DNA of 64,000 nucleotides from Gambelia wislizenii (GCA_030847615.1 JAUMIR010000001.1:65175501-65239500); one strand, 5' to 3'; shown: positions 12,251 through 22,783, counted from the stretch's first letter. Made by a program: numbers and translations. Notes: generated by a model from the sequence alone, not told the origin.

Positions 12251-13460
12251 TCTAACATGGTGGTGGAGGGGCTCTTGTGTCCTGATGCATGTGTGTGTGG
12301 GGGTGTATAGCAAGGGGTGTATGTGTGTGGCATGTGTGTGTAGCATGTGGGGTGGAGTGTGTGTGGCTAAATGTAGTGTGTGTGTGTGTGTAGCGTGGGG
12401 TGTTTCTGTGTTTGTGCGATTGCATGGTGGCAGTGGAGGGGCTCTTGTGTCCTGGCATGTGTGGTGTGTGTGTAGTGTGTGTGTGTTTATGTGCAGTTAC
12501 ATGGTGGCAGTGGAGGGCTCCTTGCATTCTGGCACACATGGTGTGTGTGGTTGCATGGTGGTGGGGGAGAGTCTCTTGCATCCTGCCATGTGTGGTGTTT
12601 GTGTGGTGTGTGTGTGTGTGGATGCATACTGGTGAAGGCACTCTTGCATCCTGCCATGCATGGTGTGTGTGCAGGGCCAGTTTAGGGGCCCTGCAGCACC
12701 TGCAGCCACAGGGGGCCTCATTGTTGTGGCGGGCTCCATTATAACCCTCCTCCTGCAAAAACATTGTTAGTGGGAAGGCTTCTGATCCTCGCCACATAGT
12801 CGTGGTGACAAATTATGTAATAATCTGAATATCCTGTACTGTGAATAGGTTCGGTTACATTGACCAGATATAACCAGATGGGCCCTCCAAAGTAAAGCAT
12901 TGCAGATGCCCCCAAAATCTTTTAAACCAGCACTGTGTGTGTGTGTGTGTGTATGCATGGTTGCATGCTGGTGGTGGAGGGGCACTCACATCATGCCACG
13001 TGTGATATGTGTGCAGCATGGTAGGTGTGTGGGTGGGTATACTGTGGTGCTTGTGTGTGTGTGTACAATTGAATGGCAGCGACAGAGGGGCTCTCATATC
13101 CTGGTGCATGCTGTGTGTGTGTGTATAGCGTGGTTTGTGTGTACATGTGGGTTGCATGGCAGCAGCATATGGGCTCTCATGTCCAGGCACACATGGTGTG
13201 TGTGTGTGTGTGTGTGTGTGTGTAGCATGGTGTGTGCATGTGTCTGTGTGTAGCATAGTGTGTGTGTGTGTGTGTAGTTGCATGGAGGCTGTGGAGGGGG
13301 TCTTGCATCCTGGTACACGTGGTGTGTGCGCGTGCACGTTGTTCCATGGCATCAGAGGGACTCTCGCATGGTGTGTGTGTTTAGGATTGTGTGTGTGTCT
13401 ATTTGTCTATATGTATGCGTAGTTACATGGTGGCGGCGGAGGGGCTCTTGGCTTGAAACT
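12251..13460 (+). repeat. GT-rich minisatellite inside the Helitron
   Basis: About eleven degenerate units follow each other, each with a core like GCATGGTGGCAGTGGAGGGG followed by CTCTTGCATCCTGGCA and a variable (GT)n linker. Starts are near 12255, 12421, 12498, 12551, 12624, 12960, 13068, 13153, 13278, 13343 and 13424. Cys/Val-rich and His/Thr-rich frames here are translations of this repeat. Confidence 0.8.
12672..12935 (+). mobile_element. hAT-like MITE inside the minisatellite
   Basis: Inverted ends CAGGGCCAGTTTA and TAAACCAGCACTG bound 264 bp closely matching 45866-46126. Both flanks are (TG)n, so the 8-bp duplication cannot be read here. It is clear at the second copy. Confidence 0.85.
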
Positions 13461-13915
13461 AGTCATTATAGTTGATTTGAAAGGTTAAATATTAATGTAT
13501 CAAATGATCATACTCTTGACATGTTTCCTAAGTGGCCAGTCAGAGTGGGAATAGAAACATACAGAAGTGTTTCATATATGTAGATAAGGGTATATGTTAC
13601 GCCGGGTATAACTAGTAAAAATGGATTTTTTATCCCAGCAAAAGAACATTTTAAGGGGCTTGTTTGATAAAGTCCTACATGTACATGGCTTTAACTATAA
13701 GACTTTTCTGCTATTTATAACCTGGTGATTTATTTAATATGGTTTTATTATGTTTCATTTATCCTATTTTTATCTGGAATTGTTTTAAACCATTTATACA
13801 GTTCTAAATAAATGCCCCCCAGAGACCTCACAATAGAGGATGGGATAAAAAAAATATTTTAATTAATAAATAGACAAACAAACAGGCCATGTGCTATGTA
13901 TGCCAGCTGCATATA

Positions 13916-14245
13916 CAGTAGGACCCCCGTATCCTCTGGGTATTGGTTCTGCCCCCCTCCCCATGGATACTGAAAACCATGGATAATAGTGAACACTATT
14001 GAAAATAATGGGACTTCCGGTTTAAATAATAAATAATAATAAATAATAAAATTTATTTATACCCCGCCCCTCTGTTAAAACAATCGGGGCAGCTTACAAA
14101 ATACCATAGAGGTTTCTTGGAGGACCTAGAAAATGGCTAGAGAACACATTTTCTAGGAAGACTCTATGGTAGGTGTGCTGCTTTGTGACCCGGGAATAAT
14201 TGAATCAATAGATAATGAATCAGTGGATACGGAGGGGTCTTACTG
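13916..14245 (+). mobile_element. Tigger/pogo-like MITE with a small insertion
   Basis: Starts CAGTAGGACCCCCGTATCC, ends GGGGTCTTACTG, and has TA on both sides. An AT-rich stretch with TTATTTATACCCCGCCCCTC (about 14027-14100), typical of a SINE/LINE tail in this genome, interrupts the homology with 44964-45217. Confidence 0.8.
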
Positions 14246-14284
14246 TATGCAAAAAGAGAAGTAAGCATTTGTCATACTTTTTAT

Positions 14285-14548
14285 TTATTAGTTATTTATA
14301 CCCCACTCTTCAGCCACAAGGCTATCTGAGCGGCTTACAAATTGTTTTAAGCAATAGCAATTTACACATCTACACTGCAGTAAGCAGTTTCCAGTGTGTA
14401 TTAGCTAATTGCCCCCACAATCCGGGTACTCATTTTATTGACCTACGAAAGGATTGAAGGCTGAGTGAACCTTGGAGCCCTCTGGAATCAACCTTTACAA
14501 TGTGGTGACTTGCAGTACTAGCATTTAACCACTGCGCCACCAGGGCTC
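14285..14548 (-). mobile_element. tRNA-derived SINE (second family)
   Basis: On the - strand it begins GAGCCCTGGTGGCGCAGTGG with a tRNA-like promoter region. It contains AAATGAGTACCCGGATTGTG and ends in AGCCACTC...GGGGTATAAATA. Full match to 43992-44257, where it lies on the + strand. Confidence 0.85.
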
Positions 14549-14709
14549 AAAGGAATTTGCATGCTGTTTCTTCTAGATAAATGTGGCGAACTTGGAAAAG
14601 TCTGAAATTCTGAAGGATGCAAGCCAGGAGGGAAAACCAAAGAAAAGGTCAAGGACTGGGAGCCACAACAGCAGTGTAAGACATTTGAACAGGTTCAGCC
14701 TGCTGTGTA

Positions 14710-14935
14710 AGAACCAGCATGGTCTAGTGGTTTGAGCACTGCTCTAGGACTCTGGGAGATCGAGGTTCAAATTCCCACTCGGCCATGGAAACCCACAAGG
14801 TGACTTTGGCCAGATCAGCCTCTCTCAGCCTCAGAGGAAGGCAATGGAACCTCCCACCACCACTGAACAAGACTTGCCAAGAAAAACCTATGAAAGGTCC
14901 ACCATAAGTCAGAAACATCTTGAAGGCACAGAACT
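14710..14935 (+). mobile_element. tRNA-derived SINE with BovB/RTE-like tail (Sauria type)
   Basis: The head ACCAGCATGGTCTAGTGGTT with a box-B-like GGTTCAAATTCC leads to GGTGACTTTGGCCAGATCAG and the tail CCATAAGTCAGAAACATCTT then GAAGGCACAGA. Orientation is opposite to the copies at 6868 and 7812. Confidence 0.85.
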
Positions 14936-15045
14936 ATAAAGTCTGCAATGCAGGAACTGAAAACCTTGACACTGCTTAAATTACCCTCTTCACATCACAA
15001 TTAACTGTATATAGCATCTAATGGATCTGCCCCGCATCCTCCTTT

Positions 15046-15380
15046 GCAGAGCTTGGAAAAGTTACTTTTGGACTGTGTGTATGTGCCTTCAAGTCACATG
15101 TTGACTTACGGCGACCCCATGAATTTCAGACGGTTTTCTTAGGCAAGGAATACTCAGAGGTGCTTTTGCCAGTTCCTTCCTCTGAAATATAGCTTAGAGC
15201 ACCTTGTATTTGTTGGCGGTCTCCCATCCAAATACTAACCCAGTGTAACTTCCAAGATCAGACAGAATCTGGTGCCTTTTGGCTATTTAGGCACCTTACT
15301 ACTTCTGAACTACAACTCCCAAAATCCTAATGGAGTGTTCTAGGAATTGTGGTCCAAAAAGTTACTTTTGAAGCTCTGTT
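15046..15380. mobile_element. Palindromic MITE interrupted by a SINE
   Basis: The left end CAGAGCTTGGAAAAGTTACT and the right end AGTTACTTTTGAAGCTCTG are inverted. The inner ACTACAACTCCCAAAATCC pairs with GGAATTGTGGT. The 5S-headed SINE entered its left arm. Confidence 0.7.
15072..15300 (-). mobile_element. 5S-rRNA-headed SINE (5S-Sauria type)
   Basis: Read on the - strand, the 5' part matches 5S rRNA (AAGCGCC-like start, then GATCTTGGAAGTTACACTGG and TGGATGGGAGACCGCC). The 3' part is the BovB/RTE-like tail GTCGCCGTAAGTCAACATGT. This chimeric layout is known from squamates as 5S-Sauria SINEs. Imperfect TACTTYTGRA flanks (15064-15073 and about 15301-15310) fit a target duplication. Confidence 0.8.
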
Positions 15381-16068
15381 CCTTTGCAGGTGGCCATCCT
15401 AGAAATATTGATAGCAATCTTGGGCCACAGGCATCTGGTGTCTTTTCATCAGGCTCAGCAGCAAAGCTCCTGACAAACGTGTTTCAGCATGGAAAGAAAA
15501 GTGAGCTGCTTGCTCCTTGACCCACACATCTTCCTTCTACACTGCCATAATCCATTATGCTTGGGGCCAAGCAAATCAACTCATGCAGTTGCTGATGAGT
15601 TGTGGTTCTCTGAAACCCTGACACTGGTCCCTGTAGCCCAGGTGGATTTGCCTAAAGGCAGGCTTCAGGGAGGCATATGTATTCCCAGATAAGCACTCCA
15701 TCTTACTTTCATCTTAATTACACCTGAGAAAGTTTGAACCTTTATTTCCCCCCACACACTTGTGATGCAGTCCAGTGACAACATTTCAAGTCCTCAGAAG
15801 CTAAATTTAATTAGGGTCAGAACAGGGCAACACCTGGCAGTAGATTTATATTTTAAAAAAAGAGGCAGATTTACAAAACTGGAGTGGAATGGATTTTAAT
15901 TTATTGCCTGTGGGAGAAGTCACTGGACTGTAAGCTGTAGAGAATAAACTCCCCCGTTTAATCAAGAAGCTTCTAGAGCATAAGCAAGAGAAATACAAGT
16001 ATCCCATAAATGCTAAAACACCTCAGTCCCAACTTGGAAGAAACCTCTTTAGAGTTAGACACATAACA
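15381..16068. other. No gene seen
   Basis: About 690 bases with one 67-codon frame starting at 15489 that shows no domain. Nothing else recognised. Confidence 0.5.
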
Positions 16069-16069
16069 G

Positions 16070-16200
16070 AATCATAATAGAGGTGGAAGGGACCGCAAGG
16101 ACCATCTAATCCAACCCCCTGCCAGGCAGAAATATACAAGTGAAGGACTCCTGAGAGATGGCCATTCAATCTGCCTAAGCAATTAAAAATAACTTCTTTA
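16070..16200 (-). mobile_element. CR1 LINE, 3' end fragment
   Basis: Matches the CR1 3' end on the - strand (ACCATCTAATCCAACCCCCT). It lies head against the next fragment, which is in the opposite orientation. Confidence 0.75.
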
Positions 16201-16410
16201 CTACAAGAACTGTTCAACAGTGCTAGACTGTCTTGGAGGGTGACGAACTCTCCTTTGGAGGTCTTTAAAAAAAAAGCTGACCAAAACAAAAGCTGACCCC
16301 GGCCATCTGTCGGGGATGCTTTGATCGTGATTTCCTGCATGGCAGGGGGTTGGACTGGATGGCCCTCGTGGTCTCTTCCAACTCTGCAATTCTATGATTC
16401 TATGATTCAA
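16201..16410 (+). mobile_element. CR1 LINE, 3' end fragment
   Basis: Encodes the decayed CR1 ORF2 end and finishes in CAATTCTATGATTCTATGAT. With the preceding fragment it forms a short inverted CR1 pair. An A-rich slip and a repeated AAAGCTGACC lie near 16270-16300. Confidence 0.8.
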
Positions 16411-16424
16411 AAAGATATGTAAAC

Positions 16425-16530
16425 AGAAGTTGGATGGACATCTTTCAGGAGTGTGTTACTTGAATATTCTAGCATGGCAGAGGTTGGCCCATGTGACCCT
16501 TCCAACTATAATATTCTATGATTCTATGAC
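16425..16530 (+). mobile_element. CR1 LINE, short 3' end fragment
   Basis: Diverged tail with GCATGGCAGAGGTTGGCCC and TATTCTATGATTCTATGAC. It is a third CR1 end in direct succession. Confidence 0.65.
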
Positions 16531-16908
16531 ATGTTGAGTGGTTATGCACCCTATGTTTTACTGTAACTTTTGGAATAAGGTAAGGAACAAAACAGTCACT
16601 TGCACAAGCTTGCAAGCACCCCATTAAATAAATCTAGGTGCTGAGTTGCCTTGAACACAAGAGGCCCCTGAAAAGCTGTAGATTTGGCCAGAAAAAGTGT
16701 TTGAAATTGGGACCTATTCTTTCCTTTCCCCATAATGGAGTGAAGACAGAACACCTGATGAGTTGATGAAGGGTGAATTGTAAGTGCTCAAGTACAGTTC
16801 ACACTTGAAAAAGAGAATCGTTGAACACTGCTATTAATATCCTGTGCTGTAACTCCTATTACCGGTAGCTGAAATCACCAATAGGCAATGTTCATCTTTC
16901 CTGACTAA
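16531..16908. other. No gene seen
   Basis: About 375 bases with nothing recognised. Confidence 0.5.
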
Positions 16909-17239
16909 GGACTATTTCAGACAAACCTAAAATCTGGGAGAAGCCGTCGGGAGAAGAATGCAGCTGCTCCACGGCAGGGGGCAGTTTCTGACGACGACGT
17001 CCCTCTCGCATTACCCTCCATGTTCTTTCCATGTCGCGTGGAAGGAAAAGGTGCCACTTTTTATTCACGAAGAACTTCCGTGAATAAAAAGTGGCGCCTT
17101 TTTCTTCCATGCGACACGGAAGGAACATAGAGGGTAACACGAGAGGGGTGGCCTTGTCAGAAACTGCCCCCTGCCATGGAGCAGCTGCATTCCTCTCCCA
17201 ATGGCTTCTTCAGGATTTTAGGTTCATCTGAAAAAGTCC
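16909..17239. mobile_element. Palindromic foldback element, family X, copy 3
   Basis: 331 bp between GGACTATTTCAGAC and ATCTGAAAAAGTCC, with TAA duplicated (16906-16908 and 17240-17242). The arms fold around ATTCACGAAGAACTTCCGTGAA at about 17075. The GCAGGGGGCAGTTTCTGACG module is shared with other copies. The rest of the arm is not. Confidence 0.9.
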
Positions 17240-17242
17240 TAA

Positions 17243-18984
17243 GATCTTTGCTAGGAGACCATTCTTCTAGTAAAGGACATTCCAGTGGTGAAGTAGAGAG
17301 GCTTTGGCCCCACTGGGTCCCAGCGTGCCCACAGAATATGATGAATGCACCACAGCCCTGGAGCTGCCATACTTCTGTTGAGACCAATGGGAGGGGAAGA
17401 GGCTGCTGAATAAGAAACATTTTTAACCAGCACAGAACTTTGGATCAGAAAAACCTCTCACTTTGAATTCTTATGTTTCTTCTTCCTAAGAAAATTCTAT
17501 GAAATTCATGGGGTTGCTGTAAGTCGACAGGTGACTTGAAGGCAGGCAGACAGGCAGGCAGACATGCAAACATGCCTGCATGCACACGCACACACACTCA
17601 CTCACTCTTTGGTTGCCCAATAAATTTTTAGGGCAAGTGTGGGCAAAGTGTAATGATCCCAGGGCAGATTTTTTTAAAAAAAAATTCTCTATTCCTTGAG
17701 ACACCCAGGAATTTTTGCATTACAAAAATTTTCCATTAAGGGCCTTCCAAACCGCACCCTTGTGAAAACCTTTGATTTCTGGGTTTTGAATAATTGTAAG
17801 CCTTATTTCCCACCTATTTCTGCCCCCAGGTGCTGGAAGTAAAAACACACACACACCACCAAAGTGGCCCATCCTTGTTCTAGGGCCTAGCGGAGCTTTA
17901 TTGTAATATTTTCCTAAACGTGCCTGCACATGTATGTCTCATTGATTTCAAGGTGGCTTAATTCCAAATGTAGGGACAGGATTTCTGCCTTTAAGCGCCC
18001 TGTTCCCTAAGGGGGGTGTTGCAATTTAATACATGAATAAAGTACTGTACTTGGTTTCTTCTCACTAGCCAGTTGGTCATTGGAGAAGCCGATTTCAAAC
18101 CAATAATATATAGCACTAGGTATTATTACAAGTCTTGAAGGGTTGTACATTTTACAACTCTTGAAGACCATATGCCATTATTTTTTAGGAGATGAATCCA
18201 GAAGTAATGTAATTATGAAATTTTATTAGCCATCAAGAAACCTTTTGAAATAGCCTTTAAAGATTAATGAAGCATGCTATGGTATCATGTCACCTTCAGC
18301 TTAAGAAAATATGAGTTAACCTGCACTCCTATACACAGTTACCTGGGAGTAACCCCAACTGAATTCAGTGAAATTGACTGCTGAGTAGCCATCCTAGGAT
18401 TGTAAAGTTTGTAAATAAAAAATGTACACTTTTCATTCCACATCCGCTAATTAAATTATCTAAGATTTTTGTCTAATATCCTAAGATATGCACATATGGA
18501 CAGGATAGTATGGCCTCCTAAATGCCCTGTCCTATGCAAGAAACTTGGGGGGGAAAATAGTCCAGTGAAAATCTGAATTTATTTATTCAGACAAATTTAA
18601 CCCTACTCAATAATAAAGGTTGGATTGTTTTAAACCAGATGCAGCTTAACTTGCTGGACAGACCAGTTGCTAGTTCCGAATAGGTTGTCAAATCTTAGAC
18701 CCTGGCCCCAAGACTCCAGTTTTCATGATCATCTCCAAGCAGGAGATGAGGATGCAAATTCTCCAGTTTTGGTGGGCTTACCTCCAGGCAAGAAGAAAGG
18801 GCTGTGTGTAAATCTCTAGCTCAGCTGGTATAGCAGCAGTGTTGTACAATTTTCAAGGCCCAATTGATTTTTTGCTGCAGCTCGCAAAGATTTTGGGGGG
18901 GGGGTTCTATGTATTTACTTAGTTTCCTCCTTCCCTGATCATTGTGGGGGTGACAGGGCTAACCCTCCATTCTGCATCCACCTT
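17243..18984. other. No gene seen
   Basis: About 1.7 kb without a recognisable gene. A (CAGG/CAGA)n-type microsatellite followed by (CA)n lies at 17540-17606. A G-run is at 18894-18903. Small frames here lack domains. Confidence 0.55.
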
Positions 18985-19236
18985 CTAGCTAGAAGCAGGT
19001 TGGCTAGATAGATTAAATGTTTCTTCTTAAAATGAGGCACCCAGAACTGAATGCAGTACTCCAGATGAGACCTGACTAATGCAGAATATACTGGGACTAT
19101 TACTTCCCTTGACTTGGAAACTATGCTTGTATCAATGCAGACTAAACTAGCATTTGCCTTCTTTGCTGCAGCATCACACTGCTGGCTCATGTTTAACTTG
19201 TGATCAACAATAATCCCAGGTTCTTCTTCACATGTA

Positions 19237-19655
19237 GGACTTTATCAGACAAGCTCCTTTAAACGTTCCTTTGCTGGCATATGCCAGCAAAAGAACACCC
19301 CCAACACACTTACCTTCTCTCCCAGCAGAAGGCTTCTCTGGCAATGAAGAGGAAGTTAATGAAACCCCGTTCACTTCCTCCTTTGAAATCCTGCAAGACT
19401 TTATCACACAGGAAATTTAAAAATAAAACAGAAAGTTACATCAAGCACATACACACAATTTAAAACTTCCAAGTAAATTGGGGAGTGTAATAAAGTGTGT
19501 CACCTACCATCTATTGATGGCTTGGGCTGTCAGTAAAATAGATTAGTTTATGGACAAGACATAAATGTGAAAGGGTGATGTTGTCTGGTATGCATGCCCT
19601 TTCACGTTTATGTGGAGTCGTTATGATGCCATATTTAGTGCATCTGATAAAGTCC
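19237..19655 (-). mobile_element. Non-autonomous DNA transposon, family A (short copy)
   Basis: Ends GGACTTTATCAGAC and TCTGATAAAGTCC, with GTA duplicated on both sides (19234-19236 and 19656-19658). It is internally deleted relative to the 550-bp copies but keeps the TGCTGGCATATGCCAGCA palindrome and the CACTTCCTC region. Inserted in the old CR1. Confidence 0.85.
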
Positions 19656-19882
19656 GTAGTAGCCGTGTATCCCCACCCTATACCTGTGCCTTTGGTTTTT
19701 GTGGTCTAAATGTAGAATTTTGCATTTATCTCTATTCAATTTCATTTTATTAATTTCTGCCCAATTTTCTAGTTAAACTAGGTCATTTTGAATACTGTTC
19801 CTATCTTCCAATGCATTGGCCACCCCTCTCAGTTTTGCATCATCTGCAAAATTGATAAGGATTCCCTTCATCCTTTTATCTA

Positions 19883-20158
19883 AGGACTTTTCCAGACAAG
19901 GGTTACCGTGCAAGAAGCTTGTGGAAGAGGTACGGCGGCACTGTTGCGTGGCAGGGGGTCCATTTTGGATGACGCCATCCCTCTCTCGGCACTGTCCGTG
20001 AGTAAAATATAGCATGGCTGCCTTCAATTGTACACGGAAGTGACACAGACAATGCCGAGAGAGGGACGGCGTTGTCCCAAACAGGCCCCCTGCCATGCAA
20101 CAGTGCTGTACCTCTTCTGAAGCTTGTTGCGTGGTAACCCTTGTCTGAAAAAGTCCTA
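19883..20158. mobile_element. Palindromic foldback element, family X, copy 4
   Basis: Starts GGACTTTTCCAGACAAGGGT, ends CTTGTCTGAAAAAGTCC, and is flanked by TAA. The arms carry GGCAGGGGGTCCATTTTGGA and GACGCCATCCCTCTCTCGG. The loop differs from the other three copies. Inserted in the old CR1. Confidence 0.85.
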
Positions 20159-20327
20159 AGTCATTGATAAAAATGTTGGCAATGGTCCTAGAACAGAACC
20201 CTGAGGCATGCCACTCAAGCTCTTGTTCCAATTTGAAATGCTGCCATTGATGATGACTCTGTGAGTATGGTTTCCAACCAATTATGGATCCATCTAAAAG
20301 TGTTCCCATCTGTTCCACATTTAATCA

Positions 20328-22414
20328 GTTGTAGCAAACTACAACAAAAACTCCGAGATATGCAGAACAAGTGGTGGATCAATATAGCAGAAAAGACACA
20401 ACGCTGTGCAGATCTGGGTGATCATAGAGGATTTTATGAAGCTCTTAAAGCAGTGTTTGGACCTACTTATCAGGTCCAAAGCTCCTTATACAGTACAGAT
20501 GGTCAAACATTAATTACTGATAAAGCCTCCATCCTAAATCGTTGGGCTGAACATTTTCAAAGTCTCTTTAGCGCCAACCGAGTAGTCCAAGCCTCAGCTA
20601 TCCAATATATGATACAAAAACCAATGAAAAATGAATTGGACATAGCTCCCACTTTGGAAGAGACCCTTAAGGCCATACAGCAGATGAAAAACGGCAAGGC
20701 AGCTGGGATTGATGGAATCCCACCTGAAGTTTGGAAACACGGAGGTCATGCACTCCACGAAAAATTCCACGAATTCCTTGTGAATTGCTGGGAAAAAGGG
20801 GAACTGCCATCAGACCTCCGAGATGCAGTCATCATCACCCTGTACAAGAAAAAAGGAGCAAAATCCGATTGCTCAAACTATCGAGGCATAACACTGCTCT
20901 CTATTGCTGGAAAAATCCTTGCAAGGATACTCCTGAACAGGTTAGTTTCTGCTATTGCAGAAGAACTTCTCCCTGAAAGCCAATGTGGCTTCAGAGCCAA
21001 TAGGAGTACTACAGACATGGTATTTGCCCTTAGGCAACTGCAAGAAAAATGTAGGGAGCAGAACAAGGGTCTCTATGTAACATTTGTCGACCTCACCAAA
21101 GCCTTTGACACTGTAAGTAGAAAAGGTCTGTGGCAGATCCTGGAAAGACTAGGATGTCCCCCCAAATTCCTTAAAATGATTATCTTGCTACACGAGGGCC
21201 AGCGTGGTCAAGTCAGATATGGCGATGCTCTTTCAGAACCCTTTCTAATAACTAATGGAGTGAAGCAAGGTTGTGTTCTTGCACCAACTTTATTTACAAT
21301 CTTCTTTAGCATGATGCTCCAAAGGGCTATGGCAGAGCTTGAAGAAGACGACGGCATCTATATACGCTACCGTACTGATGGTAGCTTGTTTAACTTAAGC
21401 CGTCTGAGGGCTCACACTAAGACTCTAAACTATCTAGTCCGTGAGCTGCTCTTCGCCGATGCTGCTGCCCTTGTTGCCCACACAGAAGCAGCTCTGCAGC
21501 GCCTAACGTCCTGCTTTGCAACAGCTGCAGAGCTGTTTGGGCTAGAAGTCAACCTGAAGAAAACAGAAGTTCTTTACCAGCCTGCACCACAGGACGAACA
21601 CCACCATCCCCACATTGCCGTCGGCAAATCAGTTCTCAAGTCCGTTCAGCAGTTCACCTACCTGGGAAGCATCATCTCCTCAGATGCCAAGATTGACAAA
21701 GAGATCGATCACAGATTAGCAAAGGCATATAGTGCATTTGGAAGACTTCACAAAAGAGTCTGGAGCAATAAACACCTGAGGCAAAGCACAAAAATCAGTG
21801 TGTATAGAGCCATCGTACTGTCTATCCTCCTTTATGGATCTGAAACATGGGTCACCTATCGCCACCACCTACGACTCCTCGAGCGCTTTCATCAGCGCTG
21901 TCTACGCACAATCCTAAATATACACTGGACTGACTATGTGACGAATGTTGCTGTCCTTGAGCAAGCAGGGATCACCAGCATTGAGGCCATGATATTGAGA
22001 ACACAGCTGCGTTGGGCAGGGCACGTTTCTAGGATGGAGGACCATCGTCTCCCCAAAATACTACTCTACGGTGAACTCGCCACGGGTCAGCGTAAGAGGG
22101 GCGCTCCAAAAAAGCGATACAAAGACTCCCTGAAACAACATCTCAGGCATGGCAAAATTGATCACCAACAGTGGTCCGCCCTGGCCTCACATCGGGAGGC
22201 ATGGAGACGCACTATCCACAATGCTGCAGCCTTATTTGAGAACTCACGACGAACAAGTCTTGAAGAGAAACGACAACGCAGAAAGAATCACAACCCAAAA
22301 ACATCACCCAAGGAGACCTTCTGCTGTACTTTTTGCAACCGGACTTGTTTATCTCGGATTGGCCTTTTTAGTCATCAGCGCGCTTGCAGAAAGCGCGGGA
22401 TGAGTCCTTCCTGA
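20328..22414 (+). pseudogene. LINE reverse transcriptase, long open frame with a lost catalytic Asp
   Basis: This is the pol frame of the truncated LINE, open for about 694 codons. The frame is also open into upstream old-CR1 sequence, giving a first Met at 20261 that is not native. Counting from that Met, RT motif A has VDLTKAFD with Asp277, and motif C reads FADA (398-401) where the second copy has FADD. The second catalytic aspartate is therefore replaced by Ala through a GAT to GCT change. Further on lie ETWVTYRHHLRLLERF, a WAGHVSRM segment and a C-terminal C689-C692-H705-C709 finger. The endonuclease domain is absent because the insertion is 5'-truncated. In active copies the protein would nick DNA and prime cDNA synthesis at the target. 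This copy should not polymerise. Confidence 0.85.
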
Positions 22415-22451
22415 ATCTTCGTTTGCGAAGAAAAGCCAGAGAGAGAGAGAG
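20328..22451 (+). mobile_element. 5'-truncated APE-type LINE (Vingi/Ingi-like), copy 1
   Basis: A 2.1 kb insertion in the old CR1 flanked by the 5-bp repeat AATCA (20323-20327 and 22452-22456). It starts within the pol frame, at the point matching about 34076 of the full-length copy, and ends in CTTCGTTTGCGAAG followed by (AG)n. RT plus a C-terminal zinc finger and no visible RNase H fit the Vingi/Ingi group. That assignment is tentative. Confidence 0.85.
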
Positions 22452-22783
22452 AATCAAAATATTATAGGGGCCTAATCCAATGCTTTGCTAAAATCCAGAT
22501 AAATCCACAGCATTCCCATAATCCACTAAACTAGTGACCTGATAGAAAAAAGATATAAGATTAATTTGGCAAGATTTGTTCTTGACAAATGCATGCTGGC
22601 TCCTATTGATCACTGCAATGGCATCTGGATGCTTGCATACAAACTTCTGTATAATCAGTTTGAATATTTTGGCTGACTGATCTGATCTGTAGTTTCCTGG
22701 ATCTTCTTTTTTGCCTTTTTTTTTTTTAAAGAGAGGGACAGTATTTGCCCTTCTCCAGTCCTCTGGCATCTCACCTGTTCTCC

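Larger units (their letters stand above)
11788..13615 (+). mobile_element. Non-autonomous Helitron
   Basis: This 1828-bp insertion sits exactly between the A and T of the host sequence GGCA^TAAAAA, with no target duplication. It starts CCTATATATATAATTCTCTT and ends GCCGGGTATAACTAG, i.e. a CTAG 3' terminus followed by T. Insertion in an AT dinucleotide with a CTRR end is the Helitron hallmark. An inverted repeat GAAACA...TGTTTC lies about 50 bases from the 3' end. No Rep/helicase is encoded. The usual 5' TC is CC here. Confidence 0.8.
11275..13675 (+). mobile_element. Non-autonomous DNA transposon, family A, split by a Helitron
   Basis: The left part (11275-11787) and the right part (13616-13675) together make one family A element. 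It runs from CTTTATCAGACACACTAAAT through the hairpins and GAGAAGGTAAGTGTGG to GATAAAGTCC. The break falls inside the TGCTGGCA^TAAAAATGG palindrome, which is continuous in the intact copy at 36333-36881. Confidence 0.85.

Noticed and set aside
12251..13460. CRISPR-like array of repeats
   Set aside because: Units are directly adjacent and degenerate with (GT)n linkers, in an animal genome. This is a minisatellite.
12062..13475. Many open frames rich in Cys/Val or His/Thr on both strands, up to 181 codons
   Set aside because: They are translations of the GT-rich minisatellite and the 37-bp repeat in the Helitron. They are open in several frames at once and have no domain.
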